A stretch of 64,000 nt of DNA. Origin: an uncultured Opitutales bacterium (GTDB lineage: Bacteria; Verrucomicrobiota; Verrucomicrobiia; Opitutales; Intestinicryptomonadaceae). The notes below the pieces were generated by a model, which saw only the letters and a program-made list of their open reading frames with translations, did no database searches and was not told the DNA's origin. Of this stretch, positions 9,108 through 17,605 are shown one piece after another (position 1 is the stretch's first letter; each line of letters starts with the position of its first letter). A program made the position numbers and the translations under genes. The stretch spans positions 1 to 64,000 of the forward strand of contig CALXLM010000002.1 of NCBI GenBank assembly GCA_944389195.1, given 5' to 3'.

Positions 9108-9128
9108 GCCGGCCGAGGGAAATATAAT
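9101..9128 (+). promoter_or_regulatory. Sigma70-like promoter of the fibre-like gene
   Basis: TTGAAA (9101-9106), 16 bases, then a perfect TATAAT (9123-9128). The expected transcript start, about 7 bases on, is within two or three bases of the ATG at 9137, implying a leaderless or nearly leaderless message. Confidence 0.6.
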
Positions 9129-9136
9129 TGTCGGCA

Positions 9137-11383
9137 ATGAACTCGATAAGCGATACAGAAAACATAGTCAGGATAACGGCGGACGCAAAAAAATTCGATT
9201 CGCCGTCGGACGCCGACACGGGATCGACCGTAAAATTTAGGCAGTTCGACGGAGTGCGCGTGGACGTCGTTTTCAGAATCAACGGCGCGCTTGCCGACTT
9301 GTCCAAAGCGGCGTACGCGGAACTTGAAATAGCCGACATCGGAACGCTCAACGCTCCCGAGCCGCGCACGGCAAGGGTTTTAGCCAGAAAACGCGTCGAG
9401 GCTTCGGAATTAAACGTCTCCATAGGCGAAGATGCGATTCTCAGCGGCGCCAGCCATGCGTCGTTTTTGCTGAAAAGGGAAGAGACCTCCATGGACGCCG
9501 GGGAAAAATGGATGCGCATATATGTGGTGGATTCTGAAGGTTCCAGAACGTCTTTTGCAAACGGTTGGGTTTTTGTGGAACCCACATACGGTGAAGATGC
9601 GAATGTAGTGCCGCCTGACGATTACAGGTTCGTTTTGAAGGCGCGTGAAACCGCCTTGATGTCCGAAGGGTACGCACTTGGGGAGCAGGACGGCATAGGC
9701 GTCGGAAGCGATTCGGTATATTTTGAAAAAAATTCGAGGTATTTTGCGCAGTCGGCCGAGGAAAATGCAAAAAACGTGCATCTTTTCAGCGAGTCCGCCC
9801 AGTCCTACGCCAAGAGCGCGGAGGAGTATTCTAAAAAGGCGGGGTCATATTCGTCCGAATCGTCGAGCAACGCCACGTTGGCGCGCAACTATTCCAAAAG
9901 CGCCGGCGAATCCGCTTCAGAAGCTGCCGAACTATTGGCCAGCGTTTCTCAGATAGCCGATCCGTCGGGCATATTGCCGCTTGTTCAGAAACAGCTTCAC
10001 CGCATGGAAAACGTCGGATTCTTTGAGCTCGAACACGGCAGCATGGAATCAGAAGAATTTGTTTCGCCCACATGCTTTTCGTTTTGTATAACCGTTTCGG
10101 AAGACTATACGGGGCGCCTGTTTAAAAAGGGAAGATTGGAACTTTCGATAAATTCCGACCGCAAGGTGGTATTGTCGGACGGCATTGACGAGGAGCAATC
10201 TTCCAATCCGCTTCCGCTGGCGGAGACTGCCATCGTATTAATCGCAAACAGGGAAAGCGTCAGCGTGTTGGCAAACGGGAAAACATACATTGAGGGGTTT
10301 ATATTTATGCCGGACGGGCTGTCCAACAGGCTTTATATCGGTTCTGACGATACCGTCGGAAGGCTGAGCAGAATTAAAATGTTCAATTTCGACATGTCTG
10401 ACGGGCGATTTCCGTATTGCGCCGACGACTATTTCGCCTCTTTGGACGAGAACCCGCGCCTAAATTGCCAACCTTCAAACTCAGGCCATCGGTATTTCGC
10501 AAAGTTAAACAGGGGAGAAATATCCGAGGACGGGCGGACGTTTTCGTTTTCAAATATCACGACGCAAACGGCGGTTTATGTACGCAATACAAACGAACCG
10601 GAAAACTACTCTCCATCGTATTTCAAAAATTTCGGGGGGAAATTTCACATAAGGATTCGCATACGTGTCGATGCCGTGTCGAGCGTGATGATTCAGTATT
10701 ATACAAACGGAGATATGAATTCGTTAGAGGGAATGGACTATGTTGTGACAGACACGTCCGATTCCACCGTTAAAAGGGGATACATGTCGGCTTCAACGGC
10801 AGGCGTGATTTACTTCGGATCGCTGCTGAATCCTGGGAGGGAAATGGTGCTTGATATGGTCTTCAGGCAAAAAGAGGAACTGTTTTTCGAAGGCGATATA
10901 GATTCGTTTTTTAGGTTTACGGTATCTTCCACCGGAGGGGTTTCGGGTTATTTTGCCCTTGATGATTTTTCATTCGCATCTTCGGAGATTTCTTTGCCCG
11001 ATAGTTCGGGGTTGTTTCAGATAAGCGACAACTCTTACAATAACAGAAATTTTACGTTAAAAGGAAACGCCTTTTCCCAAAAGGAAAGCAACCCGGCATT
11101 GTGCAGGGAAAGTTTTTCATGGGCTTCAACCGCCTCTACGCAGGCGTTTTTTAACGGTAAAGAGCTGCCTAAAAACTGTTTCGTTGAAATTTACGCAAGA
11201 CCTTCCGCCGATGGCGAGTTTTCGTATCAATTAAACGGCATGGAAACGTCGGCGGATCTCGTCGCGGGCGAAATGAAGATGGTCGGTTCTTTTGCGACAA
11301 ACGGCGATTCGCAATTGCTTGTGTGCCCGACGGGAATATATGCCGGTACACTTGAGTCGTTTGTGTCGGTAAAGCGCTTTTAA
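9137..11383 (+). CDS. Phage tail-fibre/baseplate-like protein with LamG-type domain
   Basis: I do not recognise a close family. The 748-residue protein has no signal peptide. Residues 1-155 form a beta-rich module (VDVVFRINGALADLSKAAYAELEIADIG... FANGWVFVEPTYG) resembling N-terminal baseplate/tail attachment domains of phages. Residues about 195-275 are a coiled-coil stretch rich in Ser/Ala with heptad-like repeats (SAEEYSKKAGSYSSESSSN, ARNYSKSAGESASEAAELL), typical of tail fibres. Residues about 295-430 fit a LamG/concanavalin-like sandwich, followed by more beta-rich receptor-binding-like sequence. The ATG is preferred because the promoter leaves almost no leader; a TTG at 9128 with AGGGA seven bases upstream is the alternative. 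A small gene follows 21 bases on. A role as an exported binding protein of the glycan locus is equally possible. Confidence 0.6.
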   Translation: MNSISDTENIVRITADAKKFDSPSDADTGSTVKFRQFDGVRVDVVFRINGALADLSKAAYAELEIADIGTLNAPEPRTARVLARKRVEASELNVSIGEDAILSGASHASFLLKREETSMDAGEKWMRIYVVDSEGSRTSFANGWVFVEPTYGEDANVVPPDDYRFVLKARETALMSEGYALGEQDGIGVGSDSVYFEKNSRYFAQSAEENAKNVHLFSESAQSYAKSAEEYSKKAGSYSSESSSNATLARNYSKSAGESASEAAELLASVSQIADPSGILPLVQKQLHRMENVGFFELEHGSMESEEFVSPTCFSFCITVSEDYTGRLFKKGRLELSINSDRKVVLSDGIDEEQSSNPLPLAETAIVLIANRESVSVLANGKTYIEGFIFMPDGLSNRLYIGSDDTVGRLSRIKMFNFDMSDGRFPYCADDYFASLDENPRLNCQPSNSGHRYFAKLNRGEISEDGRTFSFSNITTQTAVYVRNTNEPENYSPSYFKNFGGKFHIRIRIRVDAVSSVMIQYYTNGDMNSLEGMDYVVTDTSDSTVKRGYMSASTAGVIYFGSLLNPGREMVLDMVFRQKEELFFEGDIDSFFRFTVSSTGGVSGYFALDDFSFASSEISLPDSSGLFQISDNSYNNRNFTLKGNAFSQKESNPALCRESFSWASTASTQAFFNGKELPKNCFVEIYARPSADGEFSYQLNGMETSADLVAGEMKMVGSFATNGDSQLLVCPTGIYAGTLESFVSVKRF

Positions 11384-11404
11384 CTCTAACTGAAAGGCAA
11401 AACA

Positions 11405-11659
11405 ATGTCAGATGAAAACGCGCCTGCCGCAGAATTTAAAGCGGCTGATAAAATGATAATGCTGAAGGAGGGAGTATTCGCGTCGGTAAAAAACGCGAAA
11501 ATAACCTTCGATCTTGTGGATTCCGAGGGGAAGCCTATAATGTCGGGAGGAAACGTACAATCTCCGGGGTCTCTGGCGGAATTTTCGGGGGTGTCTCTTT
11601 CGGGGATCGGAGTGTCGGGGAATGCGCTGTGCGAGCGCGTATTCCCGCAATCCGAATAG
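11405..11659 (+). CDS. Small acidic protein of unknown function
   Basis: This 84-residue protein (MSDENAPAAEFKAADK...) has no signal peptide, no membrane segment and one Cys. It reads as a short beta-rich unit (KEGVFASVKNAKITFDLVDSEGKPIMSGGNV). It starts 21 bases after the fibre-like gene with AAGG (11394-11397) at fair spacing, and a terminator follows, so the two form one transcript. In phage-like settings such a gene could be a fibre chaperone or a small tail protein; I see no direct evidence for either. Confidence 0.6.
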   Translation: MSDENAPAAEFKAADKMIMLKEGVFASVKNAKITFDLVDSEGKPIMSGGNVQSPGSLAEFSGVSLSGIGVSGNALCERVFPQSE

Positions 11660-11672
11660 TGCCGGTTTCCAC

Positions 11673-11703
11673 GGTCCGTCCCAATGCGGGACGGATCTTT
11701 TTT
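11673..11703 (+). terminator. Rho-independent terminator after the fibre-like operon
   Basis: The stem TCCGTCCC (11675-11682) with GGGACGGA (11688-11695), extendable by G-U and G-C pairs, has a 5-base loop and is followed by six T's (11698-11703). Confidence 0.9.
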
Positions 11704-11757
11704 GGCTTTACTTGGTGGCGAGGTAATACAAAATGTCGGAAAGTTTAAAGTGTAAAA

Positions 11758-12522
11758 ATGCAGGATACAAACGGCATAACTGTTGGAATAGTCGGCTGCG
11801 GCTTTGTGGGCGGAGCGTTGAAGCGTTGGCTCGGAGAACATAATCCAGGCGTGAAGGTTCTTGTTCAAGACCCGCCGAAAGGCATGAACGACGATCTATC
11901 TTCTGCAGATGTGATTTTTATAAGCATTCACATCCCTACGGAGGACGATGGCACTCAGAATTTGGATTTGCTGAAAGAGATAATATCGAGACTTCCCGAC
12001 AAACCCATATTTGTTCGCACCACGATACTCCCGGGCACAAGCGGGGCTCTTTCCGCGGAATCCGGGAAACGCGTGTATTTTCTTCCAGAGTTCCTCACAG
12101 AACGCACCGCCTACGACGACTTTTGCGCGCAACCGATGATCTTTACCGCCGAACGGGATTTGCTTGAAAGGATATTTGTCGGAAAGCGCTTTATAGAAAT
12201 GTCGTCGCTTGAGGCTGAAATCGCAAAATATACGCATAATGTTTTCGGGGCGCTGAAAGTCACGTATTTCAACGGCATATACGAGCTTTGCAAAAAATAT
12301 TCCGCAAACTACAAAAAGATACAGGAGGGAATACTTCTAAGCGGCTATATAAATCCGCCGCATACGCAGGTTCCCGGTCCCGACGGAAAATTCGGATACG
12401 GCGGGAAATGTTTTCCTAAAGACGTCAACGCGTTTACAAAAATGTGCGAAGGTCTTCCGATCCATTCGCTTTTGGAGACGCTCAGGCCCTTAAATCTGCA
12501 TTACAGGGGCGAGGATAAATAA
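11758..12522 (+). CDS. Short UDP-glucose/GDP-mannose dehydrogenase-family protein lacking the C-terminal domain
   Basis: This 254-residue protein should oxidise a UDP-hexose (likely UDP-glucose to UDP-glucuronate) with NAD. The Rossmann motif GIVGCGFVG is at residues 9-17. The central helical domain has AEIAKYTHNVFGALKVTYFNGIYE, and the catalytic Cys is C218 in GYGGKCFPKD. The usual family length is 390-450; the C-terminal UDP-binding domain is absent. The stop overlaps the next start by one base, so this is not a local frameshift but an organised short form. It precedes a UDP-glucuronate 4-epimerase, which supports the substrate guess. If it is inactive, UDP-GlcA must come from elsewhere. 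Confidence 0.82.
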   Translation: MQDTNGITVGIVGCGFVGGALKRWLGEHNPGVKVLVQDPPKGMNDDLSSADVIFISIHIPTEDDGTQNLDLLKEIISRLPDKPIFVRTTILPGTSGALSAESGKRVYFLPEFLTERTAYDDFCAQPMIFTAERDLLERIFVGKRFIEMSSLEAEIAKYTHNVFGALKVTYFNGIYELCKKYSANYKKIQEGILLSGYINPPHTQVPGPDGKFGYGGKCFPKDVNAFTKMCEGLPIHSLLETLRPLNLHYRGEDK

Positions 12523-13541
12523 TGAAAATAGCTCTGACCGGAACAGCCGGGTTTATCGCGTACTTTGTCGCTAAAAGGCTTTTGGAGGACGGACACGAAG
12601 TCGCCGGAATTGACAATGTAAATCCGTACTACGACGTTAAACTTAAGGAGGCTCGCGTGGCCAACCTTAAAAAGTTTCCGAATTTTACGGAGGCGCGCAT
12701 TGATTTGCACGATAATGAAGCGGTGGCTTGCCTTTTTAAGAGCTTTAAACCCGCCAGGGTCGCAAATTTGGCGGCGCAGGCGGGCGTCAGATACAGTTTT
12801 GAAAATCCGTACTGCTATATCGATTCCAATATATCCGGTTTTTTAAACATACTCGAGGGGTGCAGGCACAATCCCGTTGAGCATTTGGTGTTTGCGTCCA
12901 CCGCTTCGGTGTACGGAGCCAACGGAAAAATGCCGTGGGCGGAAACCGACGGTTGCAACCATCAGTTAAGCCTTTATGCCGCCACAAAGAAGGCGAACGA
13001 GGCAATGGCGCATTCATATTCGCACCTGTTTGACATACCGACCACGGGCCTGCGTTTCTTTAACGTTTACGGGCCGTGGGGAAGGCCCGACATGGCGCTT
13101 TTTATTTTTGTCAGAAATATAATCGAAGGCAAGCCGATAGACGTATTTAATAACGGCAATATGGTTCGTGATTTTACATATGTGGAAGACATTGCCGAAG
13201 GCGTGGCGCGCGTGTTGCTCGGCGCGCCGCCTAAAAAGGATTCTTCATGGAAAGCCGACGTTCCGGTTCCGGATCCGTCAAATAGCGGAGTTGCGCCCTT
13301 CAAACTTTACAACATAGGCAATTCTCACCCCGTCAACCTGATGCGCTATATAGAAATTATGGAGGACGAAATAGGCAAAAAGGCCGTCATAAATTTTATG
13401 CCGATTCAGCCCGGCGAGATAGAAAAGTCGGAAGCCGACAACTCACGCCTTTACAAAGATTACGGTTTCAAACCGAAAACAAACGTGGACGAGGGCGTCA
13501 GGAATTTTGTAAGGTGGTACAGGCGGTTTTACGGTGTTTGA
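12522..13541 (+). CDS. UDP-glucuronate 4-epimerase (extended SDR)
   Basis: This 339-residue cytoplasmic NAD-dependent epimerase would convert UDP-GlcA to UDP-GalA for the surface glycan. The nucleotide motif is TGTAGFIAYF, where the third glycine of GxxGxxG is Ala. The catalytic pair is Y152/K156 in YAATKKANEAMAHSYSHLF, followed by TTGLRFFNVYGPWGRPDMA, which is diagnostic for the UDP-glucuronate epimerase branch rather than GalE. The ATG overlaps the stop of the dehydrogenase (TAATG), giving coupled translation of the enzyme pair that makes and uses UDP-GlcA. Confidence 0.92.
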   Translation: MKIALTGTAGFIAYFVAKRLLEDGHEVAGIDNVNPYYDVKLKEARVANLKKFPNFTEARIDLHDNEAVACLFKSFKPARVANLAAQAGVRYSFENPYCYIDSNISGFLNILEGCRHNPVEHLVFASTASVYGANGKMPWAETDGCNHQLSLYAATKKANEAMAHSYSHLFDIPTTGLRFFNVYGPWGRPDMALFIFVRNIIEGKPIDVFNNGNMVRDFTYVEDIAEGVARVLLGAPPKKDSSWKADVPVPDPSNSGVAPFKLYNIGNSHPVNLMRYIEIMEDEIGKKAVINFMPIQPGEIEKSEADNSRLYKDYGFKPKTNVDEGVRNFVRWYRRFYGV

Positions 13542-13544
13542 TTG

Positions 13545-14678
13545 ATGATTCCCAAAACCAGAGTATTAATGGCTATAGGCAGGCTGTATAAAGGCGGCGC
13601 CGAAACGCAGTGCCGCCTTTTGTGCGAAGCTTTAGACAGAAAACGCTTCGAGGTCGGGGTGGTGACGTTTTCGGAGGACGGAAAACAAAATTATCCGAAA
13701 GACGTTTCCTTTTATTGCGCTGGTACGAGAGGCGAATGCTGCTTGCCGGTTCGCATGGGTAAAATTTTTCGAGGCGCGAGCGATTTTAAGCCTGATATAA
13801 TCCACGCATGGCTTCCCGAAATCATGGCTCTTACGGTTGCCCTTTACGGCAGCATTCGCGGAATACCGGTGATAACATCGCGTCGCACGACTTACATGTC
13901 CATTTTTAAGGGCGGGTCTCTGCGCGATTATTTGAATATTCCGGCGGAATTGCTTTCAAAGACGGTTGTTTCAAACGCGGATGTTGACGTCGCAAATTCT
14001 CTCCTTTACGGAAGCGTATTCAAATTCAAGCGCGGAAAGGTTGTTAGAAACGCATTTAGGCTCTTTCCCGAAAAAAATGCCGGCAAAATTTTGGAAATTT
14101 CAAAAGATAGGAATTTTAAGATTGTTTACGTCGGCAGATTTATTCCGTCAAAACGCCTTGACATACTTTTTGAAACTTATGCGCGTCTTAAGTCTGGGGG
14201 CACGCGGGTTTCCCTGTACCTTTGCGGCGGCACGGCGTGCGATTTCCCTGAAAGCGAAAGGATTCTTGCAAAATACGGTGCCGACTCTTCGGACGTCCAT
14301 TTTATGGGATTTGTGCAAGATTGGACTTCTTTCGGCGAGGCGTTCGATCTGTTCGCATTCCCGAGCGTGTTGGAGGGCATGTCGAATGCTGTCGTCGAGG
14401 CGTTTTCGTGTGGTCTGCCGGTGGTGGCGTGCGATATTCCCGCAAACTCGTCAATTTGCAAAAACGGCCGCGACGCTGTTCTCGTGCCGCCTAACGATGC
14501 CGGCGCTTTTTTCAAGGCTGTTAAATTGCTCGTTTCGGATTCAAATCGCAGGGAAGAACTCGCAAAATCCGCGCGCATAGTCACCGAAAATTTTACTCTT
14601 GAAAAAATGGTTTCAGAGTATGTGTCGATTTATTCTAACTATCTTCCGGACACTCTGGGATCGGCGAGAGAATCTTGA
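13545..14678 (+). CDS. GT4-family glycosyltransferase
   Basis: This 377-residue GT-B enzyme would add a sugar to the lipid-linked repeat. The N-terminal domain has the acceptor loop IGRLYKGGAETQCRLLCEAL. The C-terminal domain begins near residue 190 with FKIVYVGRFIPSKRLDIL and carries the E-x7-E motif in FPSVLEGMSNAVVEAFSCGLPVVACDIPANS, which binds the nucleotide sugar. It follows the epimerase by three bases, extending that operon. A TTG directly before the ATG is an alternative start. The donor is not determined; UDP-GalA is plausible from context. Confidence 0.9.
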   Translation: MIPKTRVLMAIGRLYKGGAETQCRLLCEALDRKRFEVGVVTFSEDGKQNYPKDVSFYCAGTRGECCLPVRMGKIFRGASDFKPDIIHAWLPEIMALTVALYGSIRGIPVITSRRTTYMSIFKGGSLRDYLNIPAELLSKTVVSNADVDVANSLLYGSVFKFKRGKVVRNAFRLFPEKNAGKILEISKDRNFKIVYVGRFIPSKRLDILFETYARLKSGGTRVSLYLCGGTACDFPESERILAKYGADSSDVHFMGFVQDWTSFGEAFDLFAFPSVLEGMSNAVVEAFSCGLPVVACDIPANSSICKNGRDAVLVPPNDAGAFFKAVKLLVSDSNRREELAKSARIVTENFTLEKMVSEYVSIYSNYLPDTLGSARES

Positions 14679-14838
14679 TGCGTGGCGCGCGGTAGGTATT
14701 TTCCGCGTTGGAAAATTGCTGTGATAATCGCTATTTGTGCGCGGTTTGCGGCATTGTTGAACATGCGTTCCGCCGTGCGGCGGCAAGAGCTTTCTTTAGG
14801 CGTTGAAGTCGATAATGCCCTGGAAAACATTAGGTTCT

Positions 14839-16329
14839 TTACGGGGAAGCCTTCGCGGGGCGTACGCCCTGTTTTTGCGGTTTGCCCCTTGCGGTATTTC
14901 GCAAAATCCGCGCGCGGCGCACAAATTCTATGTAATTTAGCGCTGCCACCGATAAAACGACAAGGTTAACAGCCGTGAAAAATTTGTATATGGGGTGGTC
15001 GAAAACGCTGTAAGCAACCAATATGATTACGGCAAAAAATGGCGGAATCATCTCGTATTTTAAACCACCGGATGCGGCGGTGCCAAGAAGCTTTGCCGCA
15101 AACCACAAGAGCCATGCTGCGATTGCAAGCGATCCGAGTATTCCGAATTCGAACAGTATTTGAAGGGGATCGCAGTGCGCGTGGCCTGCGGTATAGCGAA
15201 GTCCGGCTGGATTTTTTTGCTGTATCTGGCTGTTGTTTACGGAGTACGGGTCGGAAAGGCTTTCATAGGAGCCGAGACCGCGGCCAAATACGACGTTGTT
15301 CCAATCGCCAGTTTGGCCGTTTAAAAATTTGTTGTAGTCTCCGCCGCTTGCAATCATGTCTGACGATATCTTCCAGATATGCATTCTCGACTCTATCGAA
15401 TCGTTTGAACTTATTCGCTGTGAGAGCCTTTCAACGGCGCTTTCAATGGTTTGTGCCCCCGATTTATACGCGCATGCTCCCGCGCATGCGATAAATACTG
15501 CGCCTGCGGCTATGAAAGCCGGATAATAATATTTTTGTCGGAATATTGACTGTATTAGCGTGGACAGCGCGATAACGGCGGCGATTGCGCATCCGGCAAC
15601 GGTTCCACCCATTCCGCCCGATATGGCGATTGCCCCCAATACGACGGCAATGCCCGCAAGTATTGAAATTTCTCGGACGGGGCGGTTTATCCGCGAGTTC
15701 AAAGATATCGCAAGCCGCATTCCTCCGAATCCGAGCGAGACTGCGAAAAACGAGTTTATACTTACATGTCTGCTTGCTAATTCAAGGGTGTCGGAATGCC
15801 ACGGCACAATCCACATTCCGGTCATTCGTTCCAGTACGGTCACCGCAGCCGCAGTTGCGGCTGCAAAAAACACTAAGGTGCAAAACGACTTTATCCTTTC
15901 GATATCAGATAAAACAATCCTTGCGCATACAAGGGCTGCAAATGCCGCCGTTAGAGAGGGAAGGTCCGAGTATAGCGTGTTTTTCGGATATGCGGCCGCT
16001 ACCGACGACGGTAGAAACTTTGCAAAATCAAACTGATAAAAAGACCATATGCCGTCGTTTTTTACGTATTCTGCCGACACGTTTATCGACTGAATTGCAA
16101 CATACGCGCATAATGCCAAACAAAAATAAAACGGGGGAAAACATTTTATGGAAGAAAAGTTTTTTATCGACGCATCTATGGAACAAAACGGATAAAAGGC
16201 CAATAATGCGGATAATCCGAGCAACACCGACACAGCAGTCTTAATTTGCAATTCCATGCCGAAAAGCATAAACGGAGCCGCTGAACATACGGCGCAGAAA
16301 ATTATAAATGATGCGCTATTGTTTTTCAT
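14839..16329 (-). CDS. O-antigen ligase/polymerase-like membrane protein (Wzy_C family)
   Basis: This 496-residue inner-membrane protein has about 11-12 hydrophobic segments. Between late segments lies a large periplasmic loop with GRGLGSYESLSDPY and then GHAHCDPLQILFEFGILGS, the position of the conserved H-x-D-x-L-Q-x-x-x-E-x-G signature of O-antigen ligases and polymerases. It would join or polymerise polyprenyl-linked glycans on the periplasmic side. It is translated after the TPR-like gene, overlapping it by 14 bases, so the two are coupled. A second polymerase-like gene lies at 18727, so this one is more likely the ligase. Confidence 0.85.
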   Translation of the reverse strand: MKNNSASFIIFCAVCSAAPFMLFGMELQIKTAVSVLLGLSALLAFYPFCSIDASIKNFSSIKCFPPFYFCLALCAYVAIQSINVSAEYVKNDGIWSFYQFDFAKFLPSSVAAAYPKNTLYSDLPSLTAAFAALVCARIVLSDIERIKSFCTLVFFAAATAAAVTVLERMTGMWIVPWHSDTLELASRHVSINSFFAVSLGFGGMRLAISLNSRINRPVREISILAGIAVVLGAIAISGGMGGTVAGCAIAAVIALSTLIQSIFRQKYYYPAFIAAGAVFIACAGACAYKSGAQTIESAVERLSQRISSNDSIESRMHIWKISSDMIASGGDYNKFLNGQTGDWNNVVFGRGLGSYESLSDPYSVNNSQIQQKNPAGLRYTAGHAHCDPLQILFEFGILGSLAIAAWLLWFAAKLLGTAASGGLKYEMIPPFFAVIILVAYSVFDHPIYKFFTAVNLVVLSVAALNYIEFVRRARILRNTARGKPQKQGVRPAKASP

Positions 16330-17491
16330 CGAACGGTATGCCGTATAATATTTTTAATCTTCCAACAACTGAATTTCCGTATTCGGATAGTCTTGCGGCG
16401 CGCGCGGGATTTGATTCTGAAGCTCCTTCCGCCAAATTCGAAAAAGCCTCGATACGGCGCATAAAATTACCGTGGGTGAATACGGCTTCAACGGCTTTGT
16501 CGTGCATTCCCATCGCTTCGTATGCGCGGGCGGCTTTTGAAACCTTGAGAAATTTATAGAATTGCAGTCCCATGCCGGTTCCCTTTGTATTGTCGGCAAG
16601 CATGGTTTCAAGAAATTGCGCGGCTTTGTCGGTCTCGCCTATTTTGTGGAGAAATATAGCGATTTCATCCATTATAAATATTAGGAGATATCTGCCGTTT
16701 ACCAACCATTTTTGCAGCTCGGATTCAGCAAGCTTTAAGGCTTGTTCGCGCGTGATATTTCCGGATTTGAAAGCGTTGAAAATCGGTCTGAAAAATATGG
16801 CACGCGAGTAAATAACGCGCTTTTTTGCCCACTTGGGGGAATTTTTGTCCGAATATATTTTTGATGCGTCAGCCGAGTCGATATCAAATTTGGCCGGAGA
16901 AACCTCCTCCCAGAATTTCAAGTTTTCGAGGTACATCGATTTGCCTTCAAACTCGGGGGTTAAAATGCGCGACAGGTTTCTGCATTCGGCAACGCCGGCC
17001 TTTTTTGCGAATGCTACCGCAGCGTCAAAACGCCTCTTGTCTTTCGTTTCGGCATATATAAGGGCGTTTGTAAGCGAGCGGTTGTAGGGCGACGAAAAAA
17101 AATAGTAGGCGTCGGCGCCCGGTTTTTTCGCCAATGTTTTGTATGCGCCGATATATGCGGCGGCGGCATCGCGGTTTATACCCGGCAGAAGCTTGGAATA
17201 GGCTTTTTCAGCCGCTTCAAAATCTCCGGCCTTTGAATACTTTATTGCCAAGATAAGCCCGAGGTTTTCGGTTGCGCATATGGAAGTTCGCTTTGCCGCA
17301 TTTTTAAAGGCCGTATCCGGAGACTCTTCCGCCATTAGCGAAAGTATGCGGGCATATGAAAGTTCCGCGTCGGCAACGGGAATTTTAAGCGGTGCTAAGA
17401 CCGCCGCACAATATATAACGGCGGTAAGCAATAAGATACCAACCGTCAGAAATTTTGCAGTAAGACAACCCAATGTGCGTTTTTCGAACAC
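16316..17491 (-). CDS. Membrane-anchored TPR-like protein
   Basis: This 391-residue protein begins with a membrane anchor at about residues 12-34 (LTVGILLLTAVIYCAAVLAPL). The rest is helical with TPR-like repeats (YSKAGDFEAAEKAYSKLLPG, ARAYEAMGMHDKAVEAVFTHG). I do not know its function. It starts with GTG, has no Shine-Dalgarno sequence, and its likely promoter sits only eight bases upstream. Its 14-base overlap with the ligase-like gene suggests a partner or scaffold for glycan polymerisation in the periplasm. Confidence 0.75.
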   Translation of the reverse strand: MFEKRTLGCLTAKFLTVGILLLTAVIYCAAVLAPLKIPVADAELSYARILSLMAEESPDTAFKNAAKRTSICATENLGLILAIKYSKAGDFEAAEKAYSKLLPGINRDAAAAYIGAYKTLAKKPGADAYYFFSSPYNRSLTNALIYAETKDKRRFDAAVAFAKKAGVAECRNLSRILTPEFEGKSMYLENLKFWEEVSPAKFDIDSADASKIYSDKNSPKWAKKRVIYSRAIFFRPIFNAFKSGNITREQALKLAESELQKWLVNGRYLLIFIMDEIAIFLHKIGETDKAAQFLETMLADNTKGTGMGLQFYKFLKVSKAARAYEAMGMHDKAVEAVFTHGNFMRRIEAFSNLAEGASESNPARAARLSEYGNSVVGRLKILYGIPFDEKQ

Positions 17492-17499
17492 TTGGGGAA

Positions 17500-17529
17500 A
17501 TTATTTTCGCGTGCAGAAGGCGTTGTCAA
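17500..17529 (-). promoter_or_regulatory. Candidate promoter for the TPR-ligase operon
   Basis: On the minus strand TTGACA (17529-17524), 18 bases, then AATAAT (17505-17500). The GTG start at 17491 is eight bases beyond the -10, so the transcript would begin at or next to the start codon. Confidence 0.45.
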
Positions 17530-17605
17530 GTATTGAATTTTCTTGACTGGAGTTAGTCGATGCGCCTTATTTTCTGAACTTCGGGCATTTGGCGTCGCTT
17601 TTTAT

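Noticed and set aside
9116-9130. AGGGA plus TTG at 9128 as the real start of the fibre-like gene
   Set aside because: Spacing is good, but the perfect TATAAT overlaps the TTG, which would put the start codon inside the -10 box; kept only as an alternative.
14770-14783. CCGCCG/CGGCGG stem between convergent genes
   Set aside because: A two-base loop and no T-run make it unfit as a terminator.
14682-14969. Short 95-codon frame after the GT4 gene
   Set aside because: It runs into the 3' end of the convergent ligase gene and has no ribosome site or domain.
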